A stretch of 64,000 bases of DNA from assembly GCA_944323445.1 (NCBI GenBank), contig CALUSM010000003.1:28201-92200 (forward strand), in the 5' to 3' direction. Under the pieces are notes generated by a model. It did not search any database. It was not told where the DNA came from and saw nothing but the letters and a program-made list of their open reading frames with translations. Source of the stretch: an uncultured Bacteroidales bacterium. GTDB lineage: Bacteria; Bacteroidota; Bacteroidia; Bacteroidales; UBA932. Of this stretch, positions 1-9,239 are shown piece after piece. The first letter of the stretch is position 1. Each line of letters opens with the position of its first letter. The translations under genes and the position numbers were made by a program.

Positions 1-2119
1 CTTCATGATGCTGGACTCGGGAGCCCGCGGATCAAAGGAGCAGATCCGTCAGCTCTGCGGCATGCGAGGGCTGATGGCCAAGCCCCAGAAGTCAGGAGCC
101 GCCGGTGCTGAGATCATCGAGAACCCCATCCTCTCCAACTTCAAGGAGGGCCTCTCGGTGCTCGAGTACTTCATCTCCACCCACGGTGCCCGTAAGGGTC
201 TGGCCGACACCGCGCTGAAGACAGCTGACGCCGGTTATCTGACCCGCAGGCTCGTGGACGTGTCGCACGACGTGATCATCAACGAGGAGGACTGCAAGAC
301 CCTCCGCGGCATCGTAGCCACAGCCATCAAGAACAAAGACGAGATCGTAGAGTCCCTCTACGACCGTATCCTCGGCCGCACATCCGTGCACGACATCTAC
401 AACCCTCTGACCGGAGAGCTGATTCTCCCCGCCAACGAGGAGATTACCGAGGACATCGCCGCCAAGATCTCAGCCCTGCCCATAGAGCAGGTGGAGATCC
501 GCTCGGTACTCACCTGCGAGTCCCGCAAGGGAGTCTGCGCAAAGTGCTACGGCCGCAACCTGGCCACCGGCCGCATGGTCGAGAAGGGCGAGGTGGTCGG
601 AGTGATTGCCGCACAGTCCATCGGAGAGCCCGGTACACAGCTGACCCTCCGTACATTCCACGTCGGAGGTACCGCATCCAGCGTTGCATCTGAGTCCGAG
701 ATCATCGCCCGCTACGACGGACGTCTGGAGTTCGAGGAACTCAGGACCGTCACCAAGCACGAGGACGAAGGTGACTTCGAGATTGTCATCGGCCGTACAG
801 CCGAGATGCGCATCGTCGACATCAACACCGGCATCACCCTCTCCCAGCATAACATCCCCTACGGAGCCAAGCTCTTCCAGAAGGACGGAGCAAACATCTC
901 CAAGGGTGACCGCATCTGCGAGTGGGACGCCTACAACGCCGTTACAATCACCGAGCTGCCCGGAACGGTATCGTTCGACAGCCTAATCGAGGGCGTCACC
1001 TTCAGGGAGGAGGCCACCGACGAATACTCCCTCCACAAGGAGAAAGTCATCATCGAGTCCAGGGACAAATCCAAGAACCCCACTATCCACATCATGGATA
1101 ACGGCACCGAGGTGAAGCAGTACAACCTCCCCGTAGGCGCCCACCTGATGGTAGAGGACGGAGAGAAGGTCCAGGCCGGAGATGTTATCGTGAAAATTCC
1201 CCGCGCTATCGGTAAATCCGGTGATATCACCGGAGGTCTGCCCCGCGTCACAGAGCTCTTCGAGGCCCGCAACCCCTCCAATCCCGCCATCGTCGCCGAG
1301 ATCAACGGAGAGGTCCAGATGGGCAAGATCAAGCGAGGCAACCGTGAGATCATCATCCGTTCCAAGACCGGAGACGAGAAACGCTATCTCGTGCCCCTGT
1401 CCAAGCAGATTCTCGTACAGGAGAACGACTACATCCGCGCAGGCATGCCCCTCTCCGACGGTGCCGTCTCCCCTGCCGACATCCTGGCCATCCAGGGTCC
1501 CATCAAGGTGCAGGAATACATCGTCAATGAGATTCAGGAGGTGTACCGTATGCAGGGCGTGAAGATCAACGACAAGCACTTCGAGATCATCGTCCGCCAG
1601 ATGATGCGCAAGGTGCAGATCGTAGACCCCGGAGACACCCGCTTCCTGCCCGAGCAGCTGGTGGACAAGTGGGAGTTCAACGAGGAGAACGACTCGATGT
1701 TCGGCAAGAAAGTCGTGCAGGACGCCGGCGACTCCACCGAGCTCAGGCCCGGACAGATCGTCACCGCCCGCAGGCTCAGAGATGAGAACTCCATGCTCAA
1801 GAGACAGGACCTCAAGCTCGTCCAGGCCCGCGACGCCATCCCCGCAACATCCAACCAGATACTCCAGGGCATCACCCGCGCCGCCCTGCGCACCAACAGC
1901 TTCATGTCCGCCGCCTCCTTCCAGGAGACCACGAAGGTGCTCAGCGAGGCTGCCATCCGCGGTAAGGTCGACACCCTTGAGGGCCTCAAGGAGAACGTCA
2001 TCTGCGGTCACCTCATCCCGGCCGGCACAGGCCAGCGTGAGTTCGAGCGCATCATCGTAGCCTCCATGGACGACTACAACAAGATGGCCGCCGCATCTCC
2101 CCGCCGCAAGGAAGAGTAA
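1..2119 (+). CDS. rpoC: DNA-directed RNA polymerase subunit beta', C-terminal part
   Basis: This is the C-terminal half of the catalytic beta' subunit of RNA polymerase; the gene begins upstream of the window. The visible frame opens within the conserved block that ends DSGARGS and continues through [13 protein letters not shown], a signature of this subunit. The four cysteines of the C-terminal zinc site are present at about residues 97, 171, 178 and 181 of the visible part. The trigger-loop block [16 protein letters not shown] follows at about 207-222. The protein ends normally at a TAA, and a rho-independent terminator follows within about 20 bp. In most bacteria this gene is last in the rpoBC operon, so rpoB is expected immediately upstream. 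Confidence 0.98.
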   Translation, partial: FMMLDSGARGSKEQIRQLCGMRGLMAKPQKSGAAGAEIIENPILSNFKEGLSVLEYFISTHGARKGLADTALKTADAGYLTRRLVDVSHDVIINEEDCKTLRGIVATAIKNKDEIVESLYDRILGRTSVHDIYNPLTGELILPANEEITEDIAAKISALPIEQVEIRSVLTCESRKGVCAKCYGRNLATGRMVEKGEVVGVIAAQSIGEPGTQLTLRTFHVGGTASSVASESEIIARYDGRLEFEELRTVTKHEDEGDFEIVIGRTAEMRIVDINTGITLSQHNIPYGAKLFQKDGANISKGDRICEWDAYNAVTITELPGTVSFDSLIEGVTFREEATDEYSLHKEKVIIESRDKSKNPTIHIMDNGTEVKQYNLPVGAHLMVEDGEKVQAGDVIVKIPRAIGKSGDITGGLPRVTELFEARNPSNPAIVAEINGEVQMGKIKRGNREIIIRSKTGDEKRYLVPLSKQILVQENDYIRAGMPLSDGAVSPADILAIQGPIKVQEYIVNEIQEVYRMQGVKINDKHFEIIVRQMMRKVQIVDPGDTRFLPEQLVDKWEFNEENDSMFGKKVVQDAGDSTELRPGQIVTARRLRDENSMLKRQDLKLVQARDAIPATSNQILQGITRAALRTNSFMSAASFQETTKVLSEAAIRGKVDTLEGLKENVICGHLIPAGTGQREFERIIVASMDDYNKMAAASPRRKEE

Positions 2120-2140
2120 TCCTCTGAGATACTGAATCAG

Positions 2141-2190
2141 AAAATCCGGTGAAATCCGCCAGCCACGGCAGTTCCACCGGATTTTTTTCT
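2141..2190 (+). terminator. Rho-independent terminator of rpoC
   Basis: An 11-bp inverted repeat (AAAATCCGGTG at 2141-2151, CACCGGATTTT at 2175-2185) is followed by a T-run to 2188. It begins 21 bp after the rpoC stop codon. Confidence 0.85.
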
Positions 2191-2205
2191 TTTGCATATT
2201 ATTTG

Positions 2206-2213
2206 TAATTTTG
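2206..2213 (+). promoter_or_regulatory. Bacteroidota -7 box (TAATTTTG) for the 2221 gene
   Basis: TAATTTTG matches the TAnnTTTG -7 consensus exactly. It ends only 7 bp before the ATG at 2221, so transcription would start at or within about 3 nt of the start codon. No good -33 TTTG lies 19-21 bp upstream, where the rpoC terminator T-run is found. Confidence 0.5.
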
Positions 2214-2220
2214 TTTCATT

Positions 2221-2895
2221 ATGGGAAAATTACATGCATTTCTTACAGCAGCATTGCTGATTGCCCCGCTGAGCCTCGATGCTCAGCCCTACAGCACCTC
2301 CTGGCCGTATCTCTATTCGGATTTCAAGGAAGGAACAATCTACATGCAGGGAGGACAGAAGATGGAGTGCCGGCTGAATATCCATCTCCTCGAAGGACGC
2401 CTGCATTATCTGGACAAGGACAGCGTCGTGCGGGAGCCGATGCCCGACGTCATACTCTATTTTGAGACCGGAGACGAGAAGTTCACCACCATAGGTAAGG
2501 AAGCCATGCGTGTCGAGGCCGAGTGTCCCGACGGATATGTAGCCTGCCTGATTACCGGTGACTTCGACGCCCTGATGGTCGGTACCGGAGCATACGGCTC
2601 GCCGGCCCACACGATGTCCATCAGGCAGTACACTTCGATAGACCTCAAGCCCGGTGCGAACACCTCGTACACACAGCTCATAAAAGACAGGCACAACGGC
2701 AAGGAAGTCAATCTGCTCAAGGAATACTACATCGTGATGGGAGACCAGGTCTATCCCGCCCTGCGCGGCGACATCGAAAGGGATCTTCCCAAGGAGAGAC
2801 GCAAGGAATTCAGGAATTTCATCAAGGAGCACAAGATCAAATGGAACGATCCTCAGAAACTCATCCTGCTCGTAGAATTTCTTACCGCAGAATAA
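2221..2895 (+). CDS. Secreted protein of unknown function
   Basis: This 224-residue protein is not recognised as a known family. Residues 1-21 form a typical Sec signal peptide (short basic start, hydrophobic core, cleavage likely after LDA), so it is probably periplasmic or attached to the outer membrane. There is no lipobox cysteine at the end of the signal. The mature part is soluble and mixed in charge, ending in a lysine-rich segment near residues 190-212. The start at 2221 is chosen because the next methionine, near residue 42, would lose the signal peptide. The gene is monocistronic: a terminator precedes it and a bidirectional one follows. The -7 box so close to the ATG suggests a nearly leaderless mRNA. 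Confidence 0.8.
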   Translation: MGKLHAFLTAALLIAPLSLDAQPYSTSWPYLYSDFKEGTIYMQGGQKMECRLNIHLLEGRLHYLDKDSVVREPMPDVILYFETGDEKFTTIGKEAMRVEAECPDGYVACLITGDFDALMVGTGAYGSPAHTMSIRQYTSIDLKPGANTSYTQLIKDRHNGKEVNLLKEYYIVMGDQVYPALRGDIERDLPKERRKEFRNFIKEHKIKWNDPQKLILLVEFLTAE

Positions 2896-2915
2896 CAATG
2901 CATGCCGTATAAAAC

Positions 2916-2950
2916 AAGAGGCGGACCCTTACGGAATCCGCCTCTTTTTA
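2916..2950. terminator. Bidirectional rho-independent terminator
   Basis: A 10-bp inverted repeat (AAGAGGCGGA at 2916-2925, TCCGCCTCTT at 2937-2946) has a T-run on the right and an A-rich left flank. It sits between convergent genes ending at 2895 (+) and 2969 (-) and can serve both. Confidence 0.85.
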
Positions 2951-2968
2951 CATGCGCTCCTACACTTT

Positions 2969-3916
2969 CTAGAAAGCGTAGCCGATACCTACTGAGAAAG
3001 TATTGGCCAGGGGAGAGCTTTCAGAAAGTCCGATGAGATAAGCTGCGTTGACAGACAGGCCCGCAATATTGATGCCGGCACCTACAGAAGCGTATGAGCC
3101 GATGACGAGCTTGTCCTCTTTTCCGTAGTGGTATCCTGCGCTCACCCGTACAAAGTCATTGAAGCTGTACTGGGCACCGACGCCGGTGAAGAAAGCTGTC
3201 TGCTCGAAGAGCATACCGCTCTCCGAATACACGAATATCGCATGCTTGTCCTCAGCACCGAAACGCTGGATGGTTCCTACGCCCAGCTTCACATTGGCAG
3301 GCAGACCGTAAGCGGCAGTTCCGCCGTAGTCTATCTTCGAACCGATATTGGAGGCTGTCAGACCGATGCGCAGGAACTTCAGGTCCAGGAGCGCACCGAA
3401 GTCTGCCGAAACAGCCCCGCCCTTCTTCGGACCGCCGATGTCACTGTAGACATAGTTGACGTTGGCACCGAGGGAGAGAATAGGCAGAATCTTGAAACCA
3501 AGACCGATACCGGCCTGAAGGTCCGTAGGGGTGAAGCTGCCTGTCACTGCTCCTGAAGCAGGATCCGTAAGTTCATAGGACTTGTGCGAGAAATATTTTA
3601 CGCTTGCAGACACTGTCATGAATTTGGCGACACGGCCATATCCGGCCACCGCTGCAACATTGTTGGACGAGAAAGAAGGCTGCCAGAGGGAATAGGCTGC
3701 TCCCACCTGGAACTTCTCATCATCGAGGGCTGTTGTCGCAATGTTGTTCCACATGGCGAATGGAGTGGCCTCCATCACAGTCCCTGATCCTGCCAGACCC
3801 AGGGTCACAGGATCGGGGTTGACATCAAGAAATCCGGCCGTCTGGGCCTGTGCCGCCGTTACGGGGAGTATTATCGCAGCGGCTGTGCTGATAATAGATA
3901 AGAAAGTCTTTTTCAT
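2969..3916 (-). CDS. PorV/PorQ-family outer-membrane beta-barrel protein
   Basis: The 315-residue protein has a cleavable signal peptide (residues 1-24, ending AQA). It then has the PorV/PorQ-type opening (NPDPVTLGLAGSGT at about 33-46, followed by a W-N-N block), alternating beta strands, and a C-terminal strand ending in phenylalanine, as expected for a FadL-like outer-membrane barrel. Family members work with the type IX secretion system: PorV is a shuttle or plug for cargo at the SprA translocon, PorQ part of the attachment machinery. Its ATG overlaps the stop codon of the upstream protease by one base (TAATG), so the two are probably translationally coupled. The protease carries a type IX sorting tail, which supports a role in its export or anchoring. 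Which subfamily it belongs to was not settled. Confidence 0.75.
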   Translation of the reverse strand: MKKTFLSIISTAAAIILPVTAAQAQTAGFLDVNPDPVTLGLAGSGTVMEATPFAMWNNIATTALDDEKFQVGAAYSLWQPSFSSNNVAAVAGYGRVAKFMTVSASVKYFSHKSYELTDPASGAVTGSFTPTDLQAGIGLGFKILPILSLGANVNYVYSDIGGPKKGGAVSADFGALLDLKFLRIGLTASNIGSKIDYGGTAAYGLPANVKLGVGTIQRFGAEDKHAIFVYSESGMLFEQTAFFTGVGAQYSFNDFVRVSAGYHYGKEDKLVIGSYASVGAGINIAGLSVNAAYLIGLSESSPLANTFSVGIGYAF

Positions 3917-6549
3917 TAGAGTTTTGCTATGTCAGTTGTAATGGTTTGATTGCTTCCGTTGGCCGTATAGGTCAGCGTCACTTTGTACATTCCGCCGGCG
4001 AGGGAAGTCATGTCTATCTTGACAGGTTCAAACGGGGTAATTGTGAGTCCACTCTGGCTGAGCACCGTACCGCCGTTAGAGGCCTTCACCTCTACAGATG
4101 CGCCCGTTGCCGTTTCTCCTGTACGGATGTAGAGGTAGTCTGTAACGGGGTTGGGATAGAAGTCAGCAGGTCTGGAGCCGTCGCGCACCACTACCTCGAA
4201 CGAGCAGGAAGCGGATGTGCCGGCTGCATCGTAAGCGGTCACAGTGAGGGTCTCCTGGCCGTAGCCGTGGGCTGTAATCTCCAGCTTGGTTCCGGATATG
4301 GATGTGGTGAGGATACTGTTCTGTGCAGAAGTGGATACCTCATAGCGGAGGGTCTCGCCGTCAACGTCAGTAAATACGGACGAGAGGTCCACGACCGTAA
4401 CTTCGGAGAGTTCTCCGAGACTCAGGTCCGCGGGAGCAGTACTGATCTCAGGCTCATTGTTGGGTATGATGGTATAGTGAATCTCCTGGACTGTCTCGGC
4501 TGTACCGTCGCTTACGATGAGCTGGGCGGTATAGGTGGTCTCGCGGTCTGTCTTGGGAGCATCGAGACCGTCGATGAATACGGTCACAACGTTGTCAGCA
4601 TCAGTAGCGGTGGCTGCCTCGGAGCCGGGAACAAACTCGTATGTAACGGCATCTCCGTCAGGATCCGAGATGGTGAAATTCATGGTGACGTTCTCATATA
4701 CCTTGAGGGTAACGTCCGTCTCATCATCCGTGGAGATAACGGGAGGCGTATTGCCTGTGGTGCTGTATGTCACCTCATTGGACAGTTCGGAAGCATTGTT
4801 GAGATTGTCCAGCGCCTGTACTCTGAAATGGTACTCGGCATTGGCACTCAGTCCGGATACTGTGGCTGAGATAGTCTCGAAACGGTCCACCATACCGGTA
4901 GGAACCTCCATTGTGCTCACGCCCGAGCCGGGAGAGTCCGGATTGAGGTCGGCAAGTGAGGATGTGGAGTAGAAGAGGTTGAATTTGCTGGGCTTGTAGC
5001 TGTCTGAATCCTCCGGAACAGTCCACTGCAGGGTGATGGAGCCACCGGTTGAGGAGACAGCCTCAAGGTCGGTCACAGGCTCGGGAGGATTGGGACCGTA
5101 CGAAGTAAGGCAAAGCTCTGCGTCGATGAGGCCGGCACCAAGCATACCCTCATATTTGGGATTATACTCATAGATGTCCCGTACTCCGCTTACCATGATG
5201 TCCCAGAGATTCTCACGGGTAAATCCCTCCCCGCCGAATGCGGACACTATCAGTGCCGCTACTCCGGACGCATGGGGACATGCCATAGAAGTACCCTGCA
5301 TTTCTCCATATTTGTTGTTGGGGATGGTGCTGAGAATCTGCTGTCTTTTCGCGGCGTCTCCTCCAGGAGCTGTAATGTCCACCCAGTCACCGTAGTTGGA
5401 GTAGTATGCTATCTCATAGTCTGCACCGATGGATGCCACAGCCATTACTCCTTCATAGTCAGCAGGGAAAACATCCTGTGTCGAAGAAGAAGAGTTACCG
5501 GCGGCGAAGATGCAGAGACCTCCGTCCATGGGGCCTACCTGGACACCGTTGTCCTGTCCGGCATACCTGTTGAAGTAGTCGATGGCCTGGAAAATCGCGG
5601 TGTAGGAAGGATCGCAACCCCAGCTGTTCTGGGTTATCACGGCTCCGTTGTCGGCAGCGTATGTAAATGCCGATGCGATGTAAGCAGCACCGGGGCCGGT
5701 CTGGCAGGCCATGATTCTCACGCCCTGTTTTCCTTTGGCGTAGTCTCCGCCGGCAATACCTGCGACGCCTATGCCGTTATTGTTGACTGCGGCAATCGTA
5801 CCGGCCACATGGGTGCCGTGGTCCTCGGCGGTGATGGTGCCGCTGTAATTGTCAGACGTGAAATTGAAACCGTAGATATCGTCCACATAGCCGTTGCGGT
5901 CATCATCCACACCGGGCTGACCGTTGAGCTCGGCCTCGTTGACCCACATATTGTAGGCCAGATCCTCATGGTCCACATCGACTCCGGAGTCGATGACAGC
6001 CACAATGACGTCAGGGTTGCCGGTAGTTATGTTCCATGCGGGGAAGAGATTGATGTCACTGCCCTCCTCCTGGTTCATACTGGTACCGAAGTTCATGTAG
6101 TGCCACTGATCGGGAAGCCTGGGGTCATCGAAAGGCCAGGTCTCAGGCTCGTCCATCAGCTGGACCTCATGGACATAGTTGATTTCCTCAACTCCTCCGG
6201 CGGCTATAAAATCTGAAGCCGCGCGGGTCACGGGCACAGACTGGTCGAAGCATACGACATACCAGCGGGTAAGTCCCATTTCCCTCTTACGCTCCTCGAA
6301 TTTTTCGGGACCGGGGAACAGACGCCTCACAGACGTAATCTGCAGGTCAGGGAAAGAAGCTGCGAGCGTCATGGGATCTTCACCGAGCTCGCTTTTGAGT
6401 TTGACTAATATCTGGCCGGGCTCTACTCGGCCGGGGCCACGCATCTCGGAAGGGTCGGGCTGGACTCTGCGTGCGGAGTCCTCATCCCTGGTACATCCGG
6501 CCATTAACATGGCCGCCAGGAGAATGATTGCTGTCAGATGTTTTTTCAT
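3916..6549 (-). CDS. Subtilisin-like (S8) lipoprotein protease with type IX sorting domain
   Basis: This 877-residue secreted serine protease starts at the methionine opening MKKHLTAII, which gives a lipoprotein signal with lipobox LMAGC (Cys19). The open frame continues upstream by 41 codons without a credible leader. The order is a propeptide-like region (about 35-150), an S8 catalytic domain with Asp187 (VIDSGVD), His244 (DHGTH), Asn352 (AAGN) and Ser421 (GTSMACPHASG), a fibronectin type III domain (about 495-600), cadherin-like repeats (about 600-780), and a C-terminal sorting domain beginning near FYPNPVTDYLYI (type A, Por secretion tail). The substrate is unknown. It is odd that one protein has both a lipobox and a type IX tail, which imply different anchoring routes. 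It is coupled to the downstream PorV/PorQ-like gene. Confidence 0.93.
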   Translation of the reverse strand: MKKHLTAIILLAAMLMAGCTRDEDSARRVQPDPSEMRGPGRVEPGQILVKLKSELGEDPMTLAASFPDLQITSVRRLFPGPEKFEERKREMGLTRWYVVCFDQSVPVTRAASDFIAAGGVEEINYVHEVQLMDEPETWPFDDPRLPDQWHYMNFGTSMNQEEGSDINLFPAWNITTGNPDVIVAVIDSGVDVDHEDLAYNMWVNEAELNGQPGVDDDRNGYVDDIYGFNFTSDNYSGTITAEDHGTHVAGTIAAVNNNGIGVAGIAGGDYAKGKQGVRIMACQTGPGAAYIASAFTYAADNGAVITQNSWGCDPSYTAIFQAIDYFNRYAGQDNGVQVGPMDGGLCIFAAGNSSSSTQDVFPADYEGVMAVASIGADYEIAYYSNYGDWVDITAPGGDAAKRQQILSTIPNNKYGEMQGTSMACPHASGVAALIVSAFGGEGFTRENLWDIMVSGVRDIYEYNPKYEGMLGAGLIDAELCLTSYGPNPPEPVTDLEAVSSTGGSITLQWTVPEDSDSYKPSKFNLFYSTSSLADLNPDSPGSGVSTMEVPTGMVDRFETISATVSGLSANAEYHFRVQALDNLNNASELSNEVTYSTTGNTPPVISTDDETDVTLKVYENVTMNFTISDPDGDAVTYEFVPGSEAATATDADNVVTVFIDGLDAPKTDRETTYTAQLIVSDGTAETVQEIHYTIIPNNEPEISTAPADLSLGELSEVTVVDLSSVFTDVDGETLRYEVSTSAQNSILTTSISGTKLEITAHGYGQETLTVTAYDAAGTSASCSFEVVVRDGSRPADFYPNPVTDYLYIRTGETATGASVEVKASNGGTVLSQSGLTITPFEPVKIDMTSLAGGMYKVTLTYTANGSNQTITTDIAKL

Positions 6550-6639
6550 GTACTTGTTAGAAAATTTGTTTAAACATGTAAATATAGTAAAAAATGCTGA
6601 CGTGGTTCCAAAAATTTGCCCGGCAAGCTGCCCACAGCA

Positions 6640-6680
6640 TAAAAAATGCCCCGCAGGGTCACTGCGGAGCATCTTAATAC
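6640..6680 (-). terminator. Rho-independent terminator of susCD operon 1
   Basis: Read on the minus strand, ATGCTCCGCAG pairs with CTGCGGGGCAT (one G-U) around a 5-nt loop and is followed by six T residues. It lies 18-58 bp past the stop of the third gene of the operon and before the protease gene. Confidence 0.8.
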
Positions 6681-6697
6681 AATCGTTGCAAATCCTC

Positions 6698-7672
6698 TTA
6701 GTAGAGTCCGAGCGCAGCTGCGAGATCCACTCCGGGGAAGCCGAGGATTACGTTGACCTGGCCGAACCAGCTGGTGGTGTTCTCGATGGAAGCTGCGGGG
6801 TTCAGCTGAACGATATCGTCAGACATGAAACCTATAGCCTCGTCCATCTGGCCGTAAGCAGCAGCATTGACATCAGAAGGCATCTGATAGACAATCTGCT
6901 CGCCAAGGCTCTCGTACAGGATGCCGGGGATTACGGATCCGTCCCAACGTACATTGGAGCCGTTTCCGATATCTGTGCGGATGTAGAACTCCCACATCTG
7001 AGAGTACTCTGAGAGTACTGCAGAGCTGCCCCACGATGTGGCGATTCCCTCGCGGTTGCCCCAAGGATTGATAATACGCCAGCGGTCGTAACCGTCTGCC
7101 TTAAGCACTTCCACATCCTGAAGATTGAACTCCTCAGGGCCTGTCAGATAACCGTCACCGTCGAGGTCCACACCGTAGGCGAGGTTGTCATACAACTGAC
7201 CATACGGACTATCTTCTGTTCCAAGAGAAACCCATGTATAGGCCAGGGATGCAGTGAAGCTGACAGACTGATTTCCACCGGGAGTCACATTCGCCAGAGT
7301 AACAGTGATGCTGTAGTTGGTGGCGGGCTGAATGCTCTCGTTGTATCCGATTTGAAGTACAGCCTTGCCGCTGCCGTCTTCGAAAGACAGCTCAGCGGGA
7401 ACATCCAGTACGCTGACTGCCTGATCTCCCAACATCTGGGTGCTGGACACCTGAACAGTAGCTGTACCCTCAGTTGTAGCGCGGTACACGTCAATACTCA
7501 TAACGGGATTCGCGGAAGAAAACTCGAAGTTGAGAGTAGAGGGAGCGCCGAAAGAGTATCCGCCGTCACCCTCCATAGGTGAGTAAGTAGCAGTTACCTG
7601 ATCCTTGCTGCAGGAAGACAGGACAGCTGCACCTGCAACGGCGATTGCCAGTATTTTGAATAATCTTTTCAT
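6698..7672 (-). CDS. SusCD-associated surface lipoprotein (third gene, operon 1), with EF-hand-like loop
   Basis: This 324-residue lipoprotein (lipobox LSSC, Cys21) follows susD by 20 bp, in the place usually held by SusE/SusF-type glycan-binding lipoproteins. Its first half closely resembles the protein at 18576-19520 (the TY.P.EGDG motif, VSSTQMLG, VSVLD.P and SLGT blocks). The C-terminal halves differ strongly. Only this copy has a perfect EF-hand-type calcium loop, D169-L-D-G-D-G-Y-L-T-G-P-E180 (D at positions 1, 3 and 5, G at 6, L at 8, E at 12). The likely role is ligand capture at the cell surface for the SusC transporter. The ligand cannot be read from the sequence, and no glycoside hydrolase is encoded nearby. 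Confidence 0.8.
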   Translation of the reverse strand: MKRLFKILAIAVAGAAVLSSCSKDQVTATYSPMEGDGGYSFGAPSTLNFEFSSANPVMSIDVYRATTEGTATVQVSSTQMLGDQAVSVLDVPAELSFEDGSGKAVLQIGYNESIQPATNYSITVTLANVTPGGNQSVSFTASLAYTWVSLGTEDSPYGQLYDNLAYGVDLDGDGYLTGPEEFNLQDVEVLKADGYDRWRIINPWGNREGIATSWGSSAVLSEYSQMWEFYIRTDIGNGSNVRWDGSVIPGILYESLGEQIVYQMPSDVNAAAYGQMDEAIGFMSDDIVQLNPAASIENTTSWFGQVNVILGFPGVDLAAALGLY

Positions 7673-7692
7673 TGTTTTCTAGTGCTTTAAAA

Positions 7693-9222
7693 TTAAATTC
7701 CTGAGTCAATAGGGTTCTGGTCAACATCCTGGTTCAAGGACTTGTTTGCATCAAACTCAGCCTGAGGGATGGTAAGTACCCAGTCCCAAGAATCAGGGTT
7801 GTCTGTATGCAGACCTGTCAGCAGAGTCTCGGTAGGCCATCCCATTTCCTCTGTTCTTACGAATCCCTGGTGGAGCCTGCGGATATCGAAGATACGTCCG
7901 TACTCACCCCAGAGCTCGATACGGCGCTGGTTGATGATCTCCTCGCGGAGAGAGCCGGTCTCGTCAGATGTGAGGGCACCCATTGCGGTTCCGGTCTTCT
8001 GTGTGCCGTATCCTTCCTGACGGTACTGCATGAACTCTGTGAGCACCTGCTGTGCCTCGGCGTCACGGCCAAGCATACACAGGGCCTCAGCCTCGACCAG
8101 ATACATCTCGGGAGTTCTCATCCAGATATAGTCACCGGTATAGGTGGTCTTGTCAGCCCACTGGAACTTCATCTGCTGATATCTGGTAGATTCGCTCACC
8201 TCACTGTTGGGATCCCACCATGCGCGACGTACGTCGTTTGCGGACATCTTGTTGTAGAGGTTGGCGCTGATCTGCTTGTGGGCAGTGTTTCCGTATCCGT
8301 CGGATCCGTCATACACCATGTGCATGAAGAAGGATGCGTAGATACCGGACTGGCTGTCGATAATCTCAGCAGCCCAGAGAACGTCGGACTGGTTCCTGTT
8401 GTTCATACCGGAAGTGACATCGGCTGTGAGGGTACCGCCCTGCTTTGCGATGCGGGCAGCCTCGAGAGCATCCTCCCATCTCTCCTGAACCAGGCAGATA
8501 CGGGCCTTGATACCGTTGGCCACGTACATGTCGATGTGGGACGAATGTGTCTGGGCTTTGGAGTTGGTCAGACGTGCGACAGCAGTGTCGATGTCAGCGT
8601 TGATCTGAGCGTATGTGTCACGCAGAGTTCCTCTGGGAGCTCCCTCTGTACCTGCAATGGTAGGCTCGGTGTAGATGGGCACGCCGGGATCGTCCTCGTG
8701 ACCTACGTATGTACGGGCAAACCACTGCGCAAGCATGAAGTAGGAGTAGGCGCGGATGGCATAGGCCTGACCGATAACGTAGTTCACGTCACTGGGTGCT
8801 CCGGCCATGGTCTCCTTGGCGGCGATGATGTAGTTGGCGTTGGAAATCCATGTGTAGTAAGCGTTCCACAGGTCATAGGACCTCCATGAGCTGGAGGTGA
8901 ATGCCTCTTTCACGTCGTAGATGCAGTCATACCAGAACCAACCTGAGCCCTGGGCATCCTGAATATGGTCGTCACCCATGACATCAGCAGCCAGGGCATA
9001 AGCGGAGATACCGAATACCTGGTGGGTATTTCCAGATGTAGACCAGGCAGAGTACATCGACCTGTAGATACCGTTCAGAGGTACGAGAGCGGCTGTTGCA
9101 TTCTCGAACATGCTCTCACCGGTCACGGAGTCGGTAGGCGAGGTGTTGAGCGCGTCCTTGGAGCAGGAGCTGAGGCCTGCGGCGAGAACGGCGATTAATG
9201 CTGATACTAATATCTTTTTCAT
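7693..9222 (-). CDS. SusD/RagB-family nutrient-binding lipoprotein (operon 1)
   Basis: The 509-residue protein has a lipoprotein signal (GLSSC, Cys20) and the SusD/RagB fold signature: an N-terminal region with NGIYRSMYSA, TPR-like helices through the YVIGQAYAIRAYSYFMLAQWF segment, and the RRIELWGEYGRIFDIRRL block near the C-terminus. SusD proteins form a hinged lid over the SusC barrel and bind the substrate before uptake. The gene begins 17 bp after susC and is followed by the third lipoprotein gene, so all three are one operon. It is clearly paralogous to 17021-18559. Here expression depends on the start region lying inside the invertible segment. Confidence 0.95.
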   Translation of the reverse strand: MKKILVSALIAVLAAGLSSCSKDALNTSPTDSVTGESMFENATAALVPLNGIYRSMYSAWSTSGNTHQVFGISAYALAADVMGDDHIQDAQGSGWFWYDCIYDVKEAFTSSSWRSYDLWNAYYTWISNANYIIAAKETMAGAPSDVNYVIGQAYAIRAYSYFMLAQWFARTYVGHEDDPGVPIYTEPTIAGTEGAPRGTLRDTYAQINADIDTAVARLTNSKAQTHSSHIDMYVANGIKARICLVQERWEDALEAARIAKQGGTLTADVTSGMNNRNQSDVLWAAEIIDSQSGIYASFFMHMVYDGSDGYGNTAHKQISANLYNKMSANDVRRAWWDPNSEVSESTRYQQMKFQWADKTTYTGDYIWMRTPEMYLVEAEALCMLGRDAEAQQVLTEFMQYRQEGYGTQKTGTAMGALTSDETGSLREEIINQRRIELWGEYGRIFDIRRLHQGFVRTEEMGWPTETLLTGLHTDNPDSWDWVLTIPQAEFDANKSLNQDVDQNPIDSGI

Positions 9223-9239
9223 TGTATTATTATCCTTTG

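Noticed and set aside
6550..6672. Longer N-terminus for the subtilase (41 extra codons)
   Set aside because: The extra part overlaps the terminator of the upstream operon and would bury the lipoprotein signal.
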